This document shows positions 6,710-16,000 of a stretch of DNA of 31,098 nucleotides, piece by piece. The stretch spans positions 1 to 31,098 of the forward strand of contig CAZEHJ010000040.1 in the NCBI GenBank assembly GCA_964512485.1. The letters are read 5' to 3'. A model generated the notes under the pieces. It ran no database searches. It saw nothing but the letters and a program-made list of their open reading frames with translations, and was not told the DNA's origin. Each line of letters opens with the position of its first letter. Position 1 is the first letter of the stretch. The position numbers and the translations under genes are program-made. Source of the stretch: CAZEHJ01 sp964512485. GTDB lineage: Bacteria > Bacteroidota > Rhodothermia > Rhodothermales > UBA10348.

Positions 6710-9021
6710 TCAGTTCAGACGGTAGCGGGCTCCGAGGGAGAAGGCCCGGACCTGACCGACATTGTAGATCGATCCCCAGGAGTAGGCGGCCGCATTGGTC
6801 GCGTACAGCTTGTCAAATACGTTGTCGACGTTGGCCCAGAATTGGAGCTCTCCCAGATCGTAAGAGGCCCGAATGTTGAAGACATCATATCCTTCGTATT
6901 CCGCCAGATTGGAGTTGTCCATGTAGTAAGTGCCCAGATGGGTCCATTCGAGTGACATGCGCCCGTTTTCGACGAAATCAGGTTCGAACGCGAGCTCGAC
7001 ATTGCTGGTCCATTTGGGGGCAAAAGCCATGTCGTTTCCCGATTGATCCACGCCAAAATCGACGAAATCGATGAAAGAGTGGACAGCGCGAGAGCCAGAG
7101 GCTCGGAGCGAGACAGAGTTCGAGGGCTTGGCAAATACCGTGTACTCGATTCCTCTATGTCTGGTGTGCCCCGCATTTTCATTGACGAATCCACCGGAGG
7201 GGGAGACGATGGGGATAATCTCATCTCGGCCTTCCATCGCGTAGACAGCCAGGTCCAGGAATAACCGACCCTCAAGCAGCGCCGCCCAGCCACCGACTTC
7301 GTAGGATGTAAATCGAGCCGGCTTCAGCGAAGGAACGCTGACACCGTGATACAATTCGTTGATCTCGGGAGGAGCGAAACTGATGCTGGCATTCGAGTAC
7401 ACTCCGCGTCCCTGACCAAAGTCGTACGTCAGGCCGAGCTTGGGACTGATTGCCTGAAAACTTCGAATTTCGTCATCTGCCCCTGAATAGGCCTCGCCAC
7501 CCAGCTGGTTGTCGAAGTCATACCTGATTCTGTCAAATCGGAGGGAGCCGGAGACAAGCAGGTCTTCAGACGGCTCCAGTTCCAGGCGTGAATACAACGC
7601 GCCGTTGAAGAGGTCTGCTGAATAGTCGCTTAAAAGCGAGTCAGGAGAGGAGAACGAGGCATATTTACCATCCACACGGGCGACATCAATGTATTCGGCC
7701 AAGTAGGTGGAAGGGCTGTAATCCAGAATAAGGCCACCACTGAGCCTCGCATTCATTCGTTCAAATCGAATCTCGTGTTGGGCCGTCGTTCCGAGGCTCC
7801 AAAATTCCTGGAGATTGGTTTCTCCCGTTGCTCTGGATCGGTCCTTGCGATTGGTGCGGACTCTCCAGTAGGGGATCTGATCAAGTGAATTGGCCCTCAT
7901 GAAAAGGGTCACATCGCTCTTTTGGCTTTTCGACCAGGCTTTTTTGAGGGTGGTTCTTGCCCTGAGCGACTCTACTTGACGATACGAAAAGGTGTGAGGA
8001 CTGTTGAATCCTCGGGAGCTGAACGAGAGACTGTCGAGCGCTCCATTTGTATCGGTATCCAGATTGGAATAGGTCATCGTCGCTTCCAGTGTGGTGGAAG
8101 CATTGAGTTCGCGATCGAGTCGTGCAGTCAGGGAGACCTTGTCGTAGTCGGTGTGTTCGTACCAACCGTCTCGCTGGCGCGAGACGTATCCACCAATGAA
8201 TAATCCTGTGCGGCCTTGAATTCCTGATCCCGCAAAATCGGCTCTGGTGTAGCCGTAATTATTGCGACGAAGTCCGAACGACCCCGATCGCAGGGATGGG
8301 GTGGAGGTAATGAAATTTACTGCTCCTGCTACGGCATTTCCGCCGAACATATCAGACGAGGGACCCTTGACGATCTCTATTCGGTCCACACCCGCCATAT
8401 TGACATCTATCAGAGCATTTGGATTGAAGATGCCAACCGGCCGAAGTGGGACACCGTCTTCCATGTACAGGAAATAGGCCTTGTTCGAAAATGGNNNNNN
8501 NNNNNNNNNNNNNNNNNNNNNNNNNNNNNNNNNNNNNNNNNNNNNNNNNNNNNNNNNNNNNNNNNNNNNNNNNNNNNNNNNNNNNNNNNNNNNNGGAGTT
8601 CGGGTCGGGTATTTTCCAGTTGAACCGCGCTGATAGCAGAAATTGCAACTGGCACATCGGTTCGGGGCTGCAGTTCTCGACTCGCAGAGACAACCAACGG
8701 ATCCATGTCGATAATCGTTGGCACGAGGCGAATAATTATTTCGGTAGACAGACCGCTGAATTCGAGCGTTTGTGTTGCAAATCCTAGAGCGCTGAAGGAG
8801 ACAAGAAGTGTAGGGGAGTCCGAATTCAATGTGAAGGTTCCATGAGCGTCTGTGACGATGCCTTTGAGGGTGCCTTCTGCATATACATGGACCGAAGGAA
8901 TGGCCACTTCGGACTCAGAATCAACGACGCGGCCTGTTATGGTAGTCTGGGCCGAAGCCGGTAATAGAATCCCTGACAATATGATCAGGGAAGTCAGGAG
9001 AAGGCGTGTTCTGGTTTTCAT
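6710..9021 (-). CDS. TonB-dependent outer membrane receptor (interrupted by an assembly gap)
   Basis: Outer-membrane beta-barrel importer driven by TonB. The N-terminus is a Sec signal peptide (LLPASAQ) followed by a carboxypeptidase-regulatory-like domain (about 27-110, ITGRVVD... IVTDAHGTFTL). Then comes the plug domain (LVVSASR..., and after the gap PFSNKAYFLYMEDGVPLRPVG and VDRIEIVKGPSSDMFGG) and a barrel ending in a typical C-terminal strand (LGARYRLN). The two halves are in different frames if the gap is taken literally as 100 bases. Only about 30-40 plug residues are missing, so the gap length is probably arbitrary and the gene intact. The start is preceded by GAAAGG. It is transcribed divergently from nirS across 238 bp. 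The substrate is unknown; iron, heme or copper supply for the respiratory enzymes would fit but is inference. Confidence 0.85.
8495..8594. other. Assembly gap (100 N) inside the TonB receptor plug domain
   Basis: Exactly 100 N. Reading frames on the two sides differ, so the true missing length is not congruent with 100 modulo 3 (or there is a real frameshift). No repeat flanks this gap. Confidence 0.98.
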
Positions 9022-9119
9022 TGCCTTTCAGGTTGACGTTTGAGATTAATGTTGCGGTGTTGAGAATCTGCAGCGGGATTGGTGCCCGTTCGCAGGTAAT
9101 AAAACGCAAAAAACCATAA

Positions 9120-9180
9120 AAGAAGACAAACTACTCTTAAATTATTTGACCCTTCACATTTCGGAGTTATTTGTCTTCTT
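9120..9180. promoter_or_regulatory. 11-bp inverted repeat in the nirS/TonB divergent promoter region
   Basis: AAGAAGACAAA at 9120-9130 and its perfect complement TTTGTCTTCTT at 9170-9180 flank an AT-rich 39-bp stretch that contains a TTGACC (9146-9151), a possible -35. The element sits midway between the divergent receptor and nirS. It could be a pair of half-sites for a regulator looping the region, or a leader hairpin. No FNR/DNR-type TTGAT-N4-ATCAA box was seen. Confidence 0.45.
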
Positions 9181-9186
9181 ATTTTA

Positions 9187-9201
9187 GTTCTGGGTCAGAA
9201 C
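9187..9201. promoter_or_regulatory. Short dyad GTTCTG-GGT-CAGAAC upstream of nirS
   Basis: Perfect 6-bp arms with a 3-bp spacer, 58 bp before the nirS start codon. The size and position suit an operator or a leader hairpin. The regulator is unknown. Confidence 0.4.
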
Positions 9202-9259
9202 AGAGCCCGCGATTATTCAAAAACAAAACAGTTTCTATAACTATCAAAAGTGCCTCGCC

Positions 9260-10921
9260 ATGTGGAACAAGTTTGCCAATATTGCTCTCGCCCTCACTCT
9301 TGCCATCGGTATGATCGGCTGTGGTGGATCCGACAGTGGATCAGCCGCAAGTGAAGGCGCTCAAAGCGCGGATGGCTCTATCGTGTTGACCGGAGCTGAG
9401 ATGGACCGCGCGTCCGACATATTCTTTGATACGTGCGCAGGTTGCCACGGGACTCTTCGACTTGGAGCCACCGGGCCATCACTGCTCCCTGAAGAACGTA
9501 CTTCACTTCTCGGTACTGCCGGTCTGAAGGCGTTTATCACAAACGGAACACCAGGTGGTATGCCAGACTGGGGTCGTCAAGGAGTATTGGATGAAGAGGA
9601 AATTGACCTCGTAGCACGATTCCTCCAGGTGCCCCCACCACCAATTCCATTCTATACGATGGAAGACATGAATTCCGCATGGGTACTCCATATCGCACCG
9701 GAAGACCGCCCGACGGAGCCTCAGCATGATCGAAACTGGCAGAACTTCTTCGGAGTGATCCTGCGTGACATGGGCCAGGTAGCCATTATTGATGGCGATA
9801 CAAAAGAAATGCTTGCCATCATCGAGACTGGCTTCGCGGTTCACATCCTTCGTACTTCCTCTTCAGGTCGCTACTTCTATTCGATCGGTCGTGACGGAAA
9901 GATCACCATGATTGACCTCTGGATGGAAACACCTACCATGGTTGCCGAAGGCAAAGCTTCGTTTGATGCTCGATCAGTTGAAGTCTCAAAATACAACGGT
10001 CCAGAAGGCGACTTCACAGACAAGTACCTGATCGTAGGCGGTTATACGCCTTCACACTTCGTGATCTACGACGCTCAGACACTCGAGCCCATCTCAGTCA
10101 CGAGTACAGAAGGATACGCTCTCGATGGTGACGAATATGTAGAAGAAGCGCGTGTTGCTTCTATTGTCGCTTCTCACAAGGATCCACTCTGGGTTGTCAA
10201 TGTGAAAGAGAGCGGTATGGTCTGGCTGGTAGACTACAAAGATCCGGTCAATCCTGAAATCACGAAGATTGCCACGGCTCGTTTCCTCCATGACGGTGGT
10301 TGGGACCTCACCGGTCAGTATTTCCTCGTCGCAGCAAACGCTGAAAACAAAGTGGTTGTTGTGGACGTGGACAACCAGAAGCTGGAAGCCATCGTTGAAA
10401 CAGGAATCAAACCTCATCCTGGCCGCGGTGCAAACATCGATCATCCAACCTTGGGCAACCTGTGGGTCACCGGTCATCTCGGAGAAAACAAAATCTCTGC
10501 GATCAAGACGAGTGAGGGGGCAGATCGCTGGTCTGTGGTCAGGGAGATTGTTCTTCCGGGAGCAGGTGGAGGAAACCTGTTTGTAAAATCACATCCAGAA
10601 TCCGATCACCTCTGGGCTGACCGACCGCTGAACAACGATGTTGGCCTGCAGCGCTCTGTTTTCGTTATCGATAACACGAGCCTGGAAGTAGTCAAAACAC
10701 TCACCGTACCAGATGAATTCCCAGGTCGTGCCGTCCATCTCGAGTACAGCAAAGACGGATCCGAAGTCTGGGTATCGGTATGGGGAACGATGGAGCAGGC
10801 AACGGCGATTCTCGTTTACGACGACAAAACACTTGAATTGAAGGATGTCATTACTGGTGACTGGGTCCGCACTCCAACCGGACACTTCAACGTTTACAAC
10901 ACGGTTCACGATATCTACTAG
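9260..10921 (+). CDS. nirS: Cytochrome cd1 nitrite reductase, predicted lipoprotein
   Basis: Reduces nitrite to nitric oxide. It has 553 residues, the normal NirS length. The N-terminal lipoprotein signal ends in MIGC (Cys21). The cytochrome c domain has C59-x-x-C62-H63 and the probable heme c Met ligand Met101 (GGMPDW). The eight-bladed heme d1 propeller follows. His195 is a candidate proximal d1 ligand, and the two active-site histidines are visible as FLH344DGGWD and KPH386PGRGAN. Conserved blocks GRDGKI-IDLW, ADRPLN and TPTGHFNVYNT are present. Retention of both distal histidines argues for NirS over NirN or NirF. Lipid anchoring is unusual, since well-studied NirS are soluble periplasmic proteins. 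No heme d1 biosynthesis genes are in the window. The product NO would be removed by the CuA-type reductase encoded at 36-2289. Confidence 0.93.
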   Translation: MWNKFANIALALTLAIGMIGCGGSDSGSAASEGAQSADGSIVLTGAEMDRASDIFFDTCAGCHGTLRLGATGPSLLPEERTSLLGTAGLKAFITNGTPGGMPDWGRQGVLDEEEIDLVARFLQVPPPPIPFYTMEDMNSAWVLHIAPEDRPTEPQHDRNWQNFFGVILRDMGQVAIIDGDTKEMLAIIETGFAVHILRTSSSGRYFYSIGRDGKITMIDLWMETPTMVAEGKASFDARSVEVSKYNGPEGDFTDKYLIVGGYTPSHFVIYDAQTLEPISVTSTEGYALDGDEYVEEARVASIVASHKDPLWVVNVKESGMVWLVDYKDPVNPEITKIATARFLHDGGWDLTGQYFLVAANAENKVVVVDVDNQKLEAIVETGIKPHPGRGANIDHPTLGNLWVTGHLGENKISAIKTSEGADRWSVVREIVLPGAGGGNLFVKSHPESDHLWADRPLNNDVGLQRSVFVIDNTSLEVVKTLTVPDEFPGRAVHLEYSKDGSEVWVSVWGTMEQATAILVYDDKTLELKDVITGDWVRTPTGHFNVYNTVHDIY

Positions 10922-10947
10922 TCGCGTATTCAACCACGGTTTTAATT

Positions 10948-10985
10948 GAACGGGCGGGCACTTTCTAAAAAGTGCCCGCCCGTTC
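10948..10985. terminator. Bidirectional terminator between nirS and the lipoprotein gene
   Basis: A perfect 17-bp stem (GAACGGGCGGGCACTTT and its complement) with a 4-base loop CTAA lies between two convergent genes. The arms end in TTT/AAA, so an A/T-rich base is read from either side. Confidence 0.85.
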
Positions 10986-10992
10986 TGCATTT

Positions 10993-11793
10993 CTACTCTG
11001 AGGCAAAGTCTACTTTCAACCAGAGGTTTACGGGGGAGGAGAGAACTGTCCCGCCACGTGCGCCCTGACCCCCGCCGCCACGACCGCCCCGGCCGCCGCC
11101 TCGACTTCCCCTTCCTCCACTGCCGGGACCACCGGCACTGCCGCGAACTCCCGCCGAATCAATCGTTTCAATACCGATACCGAATCCGGATTCAGAGCCA
11201 GAATCCAGATAAAAATCAGAACCGGCATCGCTGTTTCGTGGAATTATGAATTCGACTGAGAGGACGCCGAAATCGTAGGATGCGCCGGCTGAAAATTGAC
11301 CTTGGCCATCTACGTGACTTCGTACTGATTTGTCTTCCTCGAAAAACATGTCCATTTCGAGTGTTGTCCGATTGAGAAGATCGTCTCTCTGTCCTCCGGA
11401 ATTGCCACCCGTGTTCCCCCGCGCGTTTCCGGCTCCAGCTTGCCGTTCGCCCGCCAGGTTGCGTATCCCGAGTGGATATCTCAGGCCACTATCCTTGGTC
11501 TTGTCCTGTGAATGATTAAACCAGAGTTGAAGGCCTCCGGCCATCACGGACTGAATAACGGTTCGATTTGCGGTATTCACGGCGATGTAGACGAAATCAT
11601 CGTCGTGCATCACGCCCACACGAAGTCGATCATTATCATATAATTCGAGATGGTCCACCCATTCTATCAAATCGCCGTCGGCGAATACTTGACGGGCGGG
11701 AGCCTGGCTAGATATCATCGATGAGCCCGCGCATCCGGGCAGCAGAAAAAAGATCGAGGCCACCAGGGCGTACGATCGAAGTGACTTCAGCAT
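10993..11793 (-). CDS. Lipoprotein with Gly/Arg-rich C-terminal tract, function unknown
   Basis: A 266-residue protein with a clear lipobox (LLPGC, Cys21). The following region (ADGDLIEWVDHLELYDNDRL, then DDFVYIAVNTANRTV and GLQLWFN) resembles the beta-sandwich seen in carbohydrate-binding family 9/DOMON-like periplasmic domains; this is a resemblance only. There is a Gly/Asn/Ala-rich loop near 115-135, and the segment around 220-250 is almost entirely Gly, Arg and Ser, like an RGG tract, before a last strand ending VNLWLKVDFASE. The protein converges on nirS with a shared terminator. No function is assigned. Confidence 0.8.
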   Translation of the reverse strand: MLKSLRSYALVASIFFLLPGCAGSSMISSQAPARQVFADGDLIEWVDHLELYDNDRLRVGVMHDDDFVYIAVNTANRTVIQSVMAGGLQLWFNHSQDKTKDSGLRYPLGIRNLAGERQAGAGNARGNTGGNSGGQRDDLLNRTTLEMDMFFEEDKSVRSHVDGQGQFSAGASYDFGVLSVEFIIPRNSDAGSDFYLDSGSESGFGIGIETIDSAGVRGSAGGPGSGGRGSRGGGRGGRGGGGQGARGGTVLSSPVNLWLKVDFASE

Positions 11794-11822
11794 GCTGAGA
11801 TTGGATTGGTAATTTTTAGAAA

Positions 11823-11853
11823 GGCGGGTCGGTGAATTGACGAACGACCCGCC
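11823..11853 (-). terminator. Inverted repeat downstream of the acidic protein gene
   Basis: GGCGGGTCG (11823-11831) pairs with CGACCCGCC (11845-11853) across a 13-base loop. It lies just after the acidic protein stop and before the lipoprotein start on the - strand. There is no clear U-tract. Confidence 0.5.
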
Positions 11854-11879
11854 GCCCTCATTCCGCGGTGCACTTGAAT

Positions 11880-12164
11880 CTACCTGTCCTCGTCATCTTC
11901 ATCCCAGTCGTCATCGGAGTGGCTCTCATCTTCATCTTCAGAGTCTTCATCCTCAGGGTCTTCTTCATCGTCGTCATCATCGAAGACGTATTCATCTTCG
12001 TCAAATTCTTCTTCATCCTCTTCTTCCTCTTCATCAAAATCGGCCCAAGCATCTTCGTCATCAGACAATTCGAGGGCCGGAGAGGAGGGGTATCCAACAA
12101 ATGTCATCAGTTGAAATGGAAACACCGATGACTCTCCGGGCGAGTTGGCAAGTGTTGGTTTCAT
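11880..12164 (-). CDS. Small, extremely acidic low-complexity protein
   Basis: Up to 94 residues. After about residue 33 it is almost entirely Asp and Glu with scattered Ser, Tyr, Phe and Trp, giving a very low predicted pI. No fold, signal peptide or membrane segment is seen. The start may be at 12164 or at the internal ATG at 12107; neither has a convincing ribosome site. The GAA/GAT-rich composition makes the opposite strand also open, but those readings are Ser/Arg/His- or Ile/Phe-rich shadows. Possible roles are a cation or nucleic-acid mimic or chaperone-like protein; nothing in the sequence decides. It could also be non-coding low-complexity DNA. Confidence 0.5.
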   Translation of the reverse strand: MKPTLANSPGESSVFPFQLMTFVGYPSSPALELSDDEDAWADFDEEEEEDEEEFDEDEYVFDDDDDEEDPEDEDSEDEDESHSDDDWDEDDEDR

Positions 12165-12319
12165 CAGACAATGTTGTTCAGGTTACTGGGACGGCTGATC
12201 CGTGAATCGTGGCCGATCCGGGACGAAATTCATCCGTGGCTGCATAAATAACGAATTTGCACCATGAAACCGCAATTATCCATTGGGAAAATTGTCCACA
12301 GTGATAGCACGATTGGTTT

Positions 12320-13012
12320 TCAGGAATCCTGTTCAGCGGACTCGATAGGGTCCATCAGTTCTGGGAAGTCATTTCTGGCGTTATTGACAGATTTGGACAC
12401 CGCGTAGATATCGATGGACTCTGTTTTGACGGTGTTTATCAATTGCCCGAGCTCATCGGGATTCCCCATCAGCCATTCTTCAGATCGGCTTTTCTCCAAA
12501 AAGACAGGCATCCGGTGGTGATACCTTCCGAGAAAGTCATCAGCGGCTTTCGTCAAGACTGTGCAGGAGTCAACAATGTTGTCTTCGAAGCGCCACGTTT
12601 CCCAGAGTCCGGCCAGAACCAACGGCGTATCGTCACTCCTGTGGAAATAAAAGGGTTGCTTGGACCCACGCTCTCCGGTCCATTCATAATATCCGCTGAC
12701 GGGTATTACGCATCGTCGCTTTTTGTAGGCGTCCCTGAATGTGGGCTTTTCAGAGACCGTTTCGCTTCTGGCGTTGAATGTGCGATCCGGAATACGATCG
12801 GGTCGGGCCCATCTAGGTATCAGGCCCCACCGCATGATGGCCCACTCCTGACCACCGTCTTCTCCTACGCGTACGCCCGGCAGAAATCCGCTTGGTGGTA
12901 GATTGTATCGGGGGAGCAGGCCGGGTTCTTCAAGTATATCGGCTGTTGCTGCTTCGTCGAACTGCTCCCGGAGGTAACCGGGTTGCATACGATTTACGAT
13001 ACGTCCACACAT
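12320..13012 (-). CDS. SRAP/HMCES family abasic-site processing protein (YedK-like)
   Basis: A 230-residue SOS response-associated peptidase family protein. These proteins cross-link to abasic sites in single-stranded DNA through the amino group of Cys2 and shield them. The start is fixed by the need for Met-Cys (MCGRIVNRMQ) and by GGGAGGG upstream; the longer open frame to 13135 would bury the essential Cys. Other key residues are Asn80 (NARSET), Glu110 (GYYEW) and His165 (HHRMP). It lies 34 bp downstream of dnaE2 on the same strand and is probably cotranscribed, so the abasic-site shield would be made together with the lesion-bypass polymerase. Confidence 0.93.
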   Translation of the reverse strand: MCGRIVNRMQPGYLREQFDEAATADILEEPGLLPRYNLPPSGFLPGVRVGEDGGQEWAIMRWGLIPRWARPDRIPDRTFNARSETVSEKPTFRDAYKKRRCVIPVSGYYEWTGERGSKQPFYFHRSDDTPLVLAGLWETWRFEDNIVDSCTVLTKAADDFLGRYHHRMPVFLEKSRSEEWLMGNPDELGQLINTVKTESIDIYAVSKSVNNARNDFPELMDPIESAEQDS

Positions 13013-13046
13013 GATTTGTTCGCCCTCCCGGACGCTGATCTGGGTT

Positions 13047-16000
13047 TCATACGGTTCGTGTGGGTTCGTTGCTCCCGGGTGTATCGGTAGAAAACGCCAC
13101 TTCGCGGTCATCGCGCCCGAAGGAACGCCCACCATGTCGCCCCTTGTAGCCTCCGATCACGCCTGCCAGTGCCCATGCGTCCTCCACCATTATACCGCGC
13201 CATGGTCCTACCGCCTGCAGTTTGCCCTTTACGATAAGTGCACTCTCGGTAAGAATCTGACCCAGCCGTTCACGCACTTTCGGTTTACATATGCACTGGA
13301 TGTAGCCTGTCTCGTCTTCAAGGAAAATGAACATCGTGCCTTTGGCCGTGCGCGGTCGCTGTCTGAACATGACCAGTCCTGCGGCAGTCATCACGGGTGG
13401 GCGGCGCTCATCGTACGGGAGCGACGTACCGAACTGCCTTGCCATGTCGATCGGTCGGATTTCCCAACCTTCGAGATGGCGCCTCAGCACGATCATGGGG
13501 TGCACACGCGGGCCGCTGTGCGTGCGTAGATCCCACTCCAGGCGTGTGCGCAGTGTAATTCCGGGTAGGGCCGGAATATCCTTTTCGTGCAGACTCGTGA
13601 TGTCGAGCAGGGTAGGACTCGCTTTCTGTACTTCAAACTCCAACTGGCTGCTGCGCGCACGACGCTGGAGCACCTGTAATTTGTAGAGTACAGTCCGGTT
13701 GGCGCCTTCGACCTGGTCGAAGGCGCCGGAACGGGCCAGCGCCTTGAGTTCATCCTCGCCCGATGGAACACGATTGAAGAAATCTTCGAGGCTCTTGAAC
13801 TCGCCAAACTGTCGCTCCAGCAAGGTGTCCCGGGCCAGAGAATCTGACACACCCTTTACCGAGGTAAGCGGTTTACGGACTGCCCAGGTGTACTGCACGC
13901 TCTCCAGATCGAAGCGCAAGCCGGATGCATTGATATCGGGAACGAGCACACGAACACCGTGGCGGCGAGCCTCCTGTTCAAGCGTCATCTGGGCATACAT
14001 GCCCGGGCGGTGCTGCATCATGGCCGCAAAGAAAGCCGCAGGGTAATAGGCCTTCAGATAGGCACTGTGATAGACCGTAAGGGCGAATGAGGCGGCATGT
14101 GACCGGCAGAAGCCGTAGCCCACAAACTTGGAGACCTGATCGAATACACGGTTGGCAATGCGTCGACTGACGCCGTTCGTGATGGCCGATTCCACGAAGC
14201 TGTCCCGCATTCCTTCCATTTCGGTAGCATCCCGGAAACGCGACATCAGGCGCCGGAAGGAATCAGCCTGATCGAGCGACCAACCTGCAAAACGGTGGGC
14301 CACTTCGAGTACCTGCTCCTGAAAAACGATTACTCCGTACGTGTCGTGCAGGATTTCCTCGAGCAACGGGTGTTCGTAGCGCACCGGCTCCAGGCCTTTG
14401 TGACGCCGGATGAACGGATGCATGAGCCCGCCCTGTATGGGACCGGGCCGTACGAGAGAGATCTGCTTTATAAGATCCTGCATGGAGCGTGCCTGAATCC
14501 GTGCTCCGGCACTCATCTGGGCAGGGGATTCGATCTGGAAGAGACCCAACACGTCGCCTTCGCAGATCATGTCGTAGACCCGCTCGTCTTCGAATGACAT
14601 ACCATCGAGGTCAATGAACTCACCCTGCCGGTCGGCCACGAGTTCAGCCGTTTCTGCGACAGCGCCCAGCATGCGCAGGCCCAGCACGTCCAGCTTCACG
14701 AGGCCCAGCCACTCCAGATCATTCTTGTCGAACTGCACGATTCGCACCCCGTTGGCACTTTCCTGCAGAGGAGAGAAGTAGGGCATCGCCTCGCGCGTGA
14801 GCACCATGCCGCCCGAATGCTGCCCCAGATGACGTGGGCATTCCTGAAGGGCAGTCGATGCAGCAAGGAGGATTTTGAGCAGGGGAGAGGTCCCGCCTGC
14901 CACACGTTCGATGTGTTCGGCATTCGATGGGTCCGACGGAGGTGCATGACCGCAGCGCTTGGACATCTGCACGGCCATCTCCGCAGGCCAGCCAAGCGCT
15001 TTTGCCGTGTCCTGTACGGCAGATTTTGTCAGATACCGGTCGATGGTGGCCGCCATACCCGTATGTGAGGCACCGAAGCGCTCTTCCATCCATTCGATGA
15101 TTTCGCCCCGTCGGCTGGAGTCAAAATCCAGATCAATGTCGGGTGTGCCTTTGCGTCCACGGTGCAGAAAGCGTTCGAAGAGCAAGTTGTGATCGATGGG
15201 ACAGACCCGCGTGATGTCGAGCAGGTAGGTCACGATTGAATTCGCCGCCGATCCACGCCCCAGGCACCGGATTCCGCGCCGCTGGGCTTCTTCAATCACT
15301 TCGTTGACAACCAGGAAGAAATCCTGGATATCCAGATTCATGATGATGTCGATTTCCTTCCTGATGCGGGCGGCCGCTGCTTCGCGATGTTTTGCTCCGG
15401 GTGGATAACGGCGCTCGAAACCCTCATCTACCTTCTTCAGAAACAACTCATCCGAGGTCACACCCTCGGGCAGCCGCGCGCCGGGCGGGATGATGTGCCC
15501 GGGGATGAGGTCCACATCGCAGGCCGATGCAATTTCTCCGCTTAGCGCAAGTGCATCCGTGGGCAGCCCTCGGCGGGCAAGCTCCGCCTCGGGTTGTACG
15601 TAGGCCATGGCATTCGAGGGCCGCTCAGGATGATCGTCGAAGACCGTGATTCCATTTCGGATACAGGTCAACAGATCGTATCGCCAGTAATGCGAGGGAG
15701 TGGCGAAGCGCACATCGCCCGTGGCGACAGTCTGAATGCCTGTCTGCTTTGCCAGTCTCAACAGCCGCCCCAACCGGCGATCGTCTCCCTTGCGGCGCTG
15801 GTGGGTGAGCTCCAGAAAGAGGCGTTCATGGAAGATGTCCTGCAGTGACCCCATCAGGTGGGTGGACAGTGTGTTCATTTGCTGATCAACGACCGGGTAG
15901 AGTAACCCATCGTCTGAACCCGAGAGGCAGATTACATCATCGCTGTGGGCGGCTACTTCTTCGAACGAAATCCAGGGACGGTCGCGTTCGTCACGTTCGG

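Noticed and set aside
6447..6725. Small + strand gene upstream of the TonB terminator
   Set aside because: Most of it is antisense to the hydroxylase gene and it reads through the terminator hairpin; there is no support.
9043..9259. FNR/DNR-type or canonical sigma-70 promoter for nirS
   Set aside because: No TTGAT-N4-ATCAA box was found. TTGACC at 9146 has no good -10 at 16-18 bp, and TATAAC near 9237 has no good -35.
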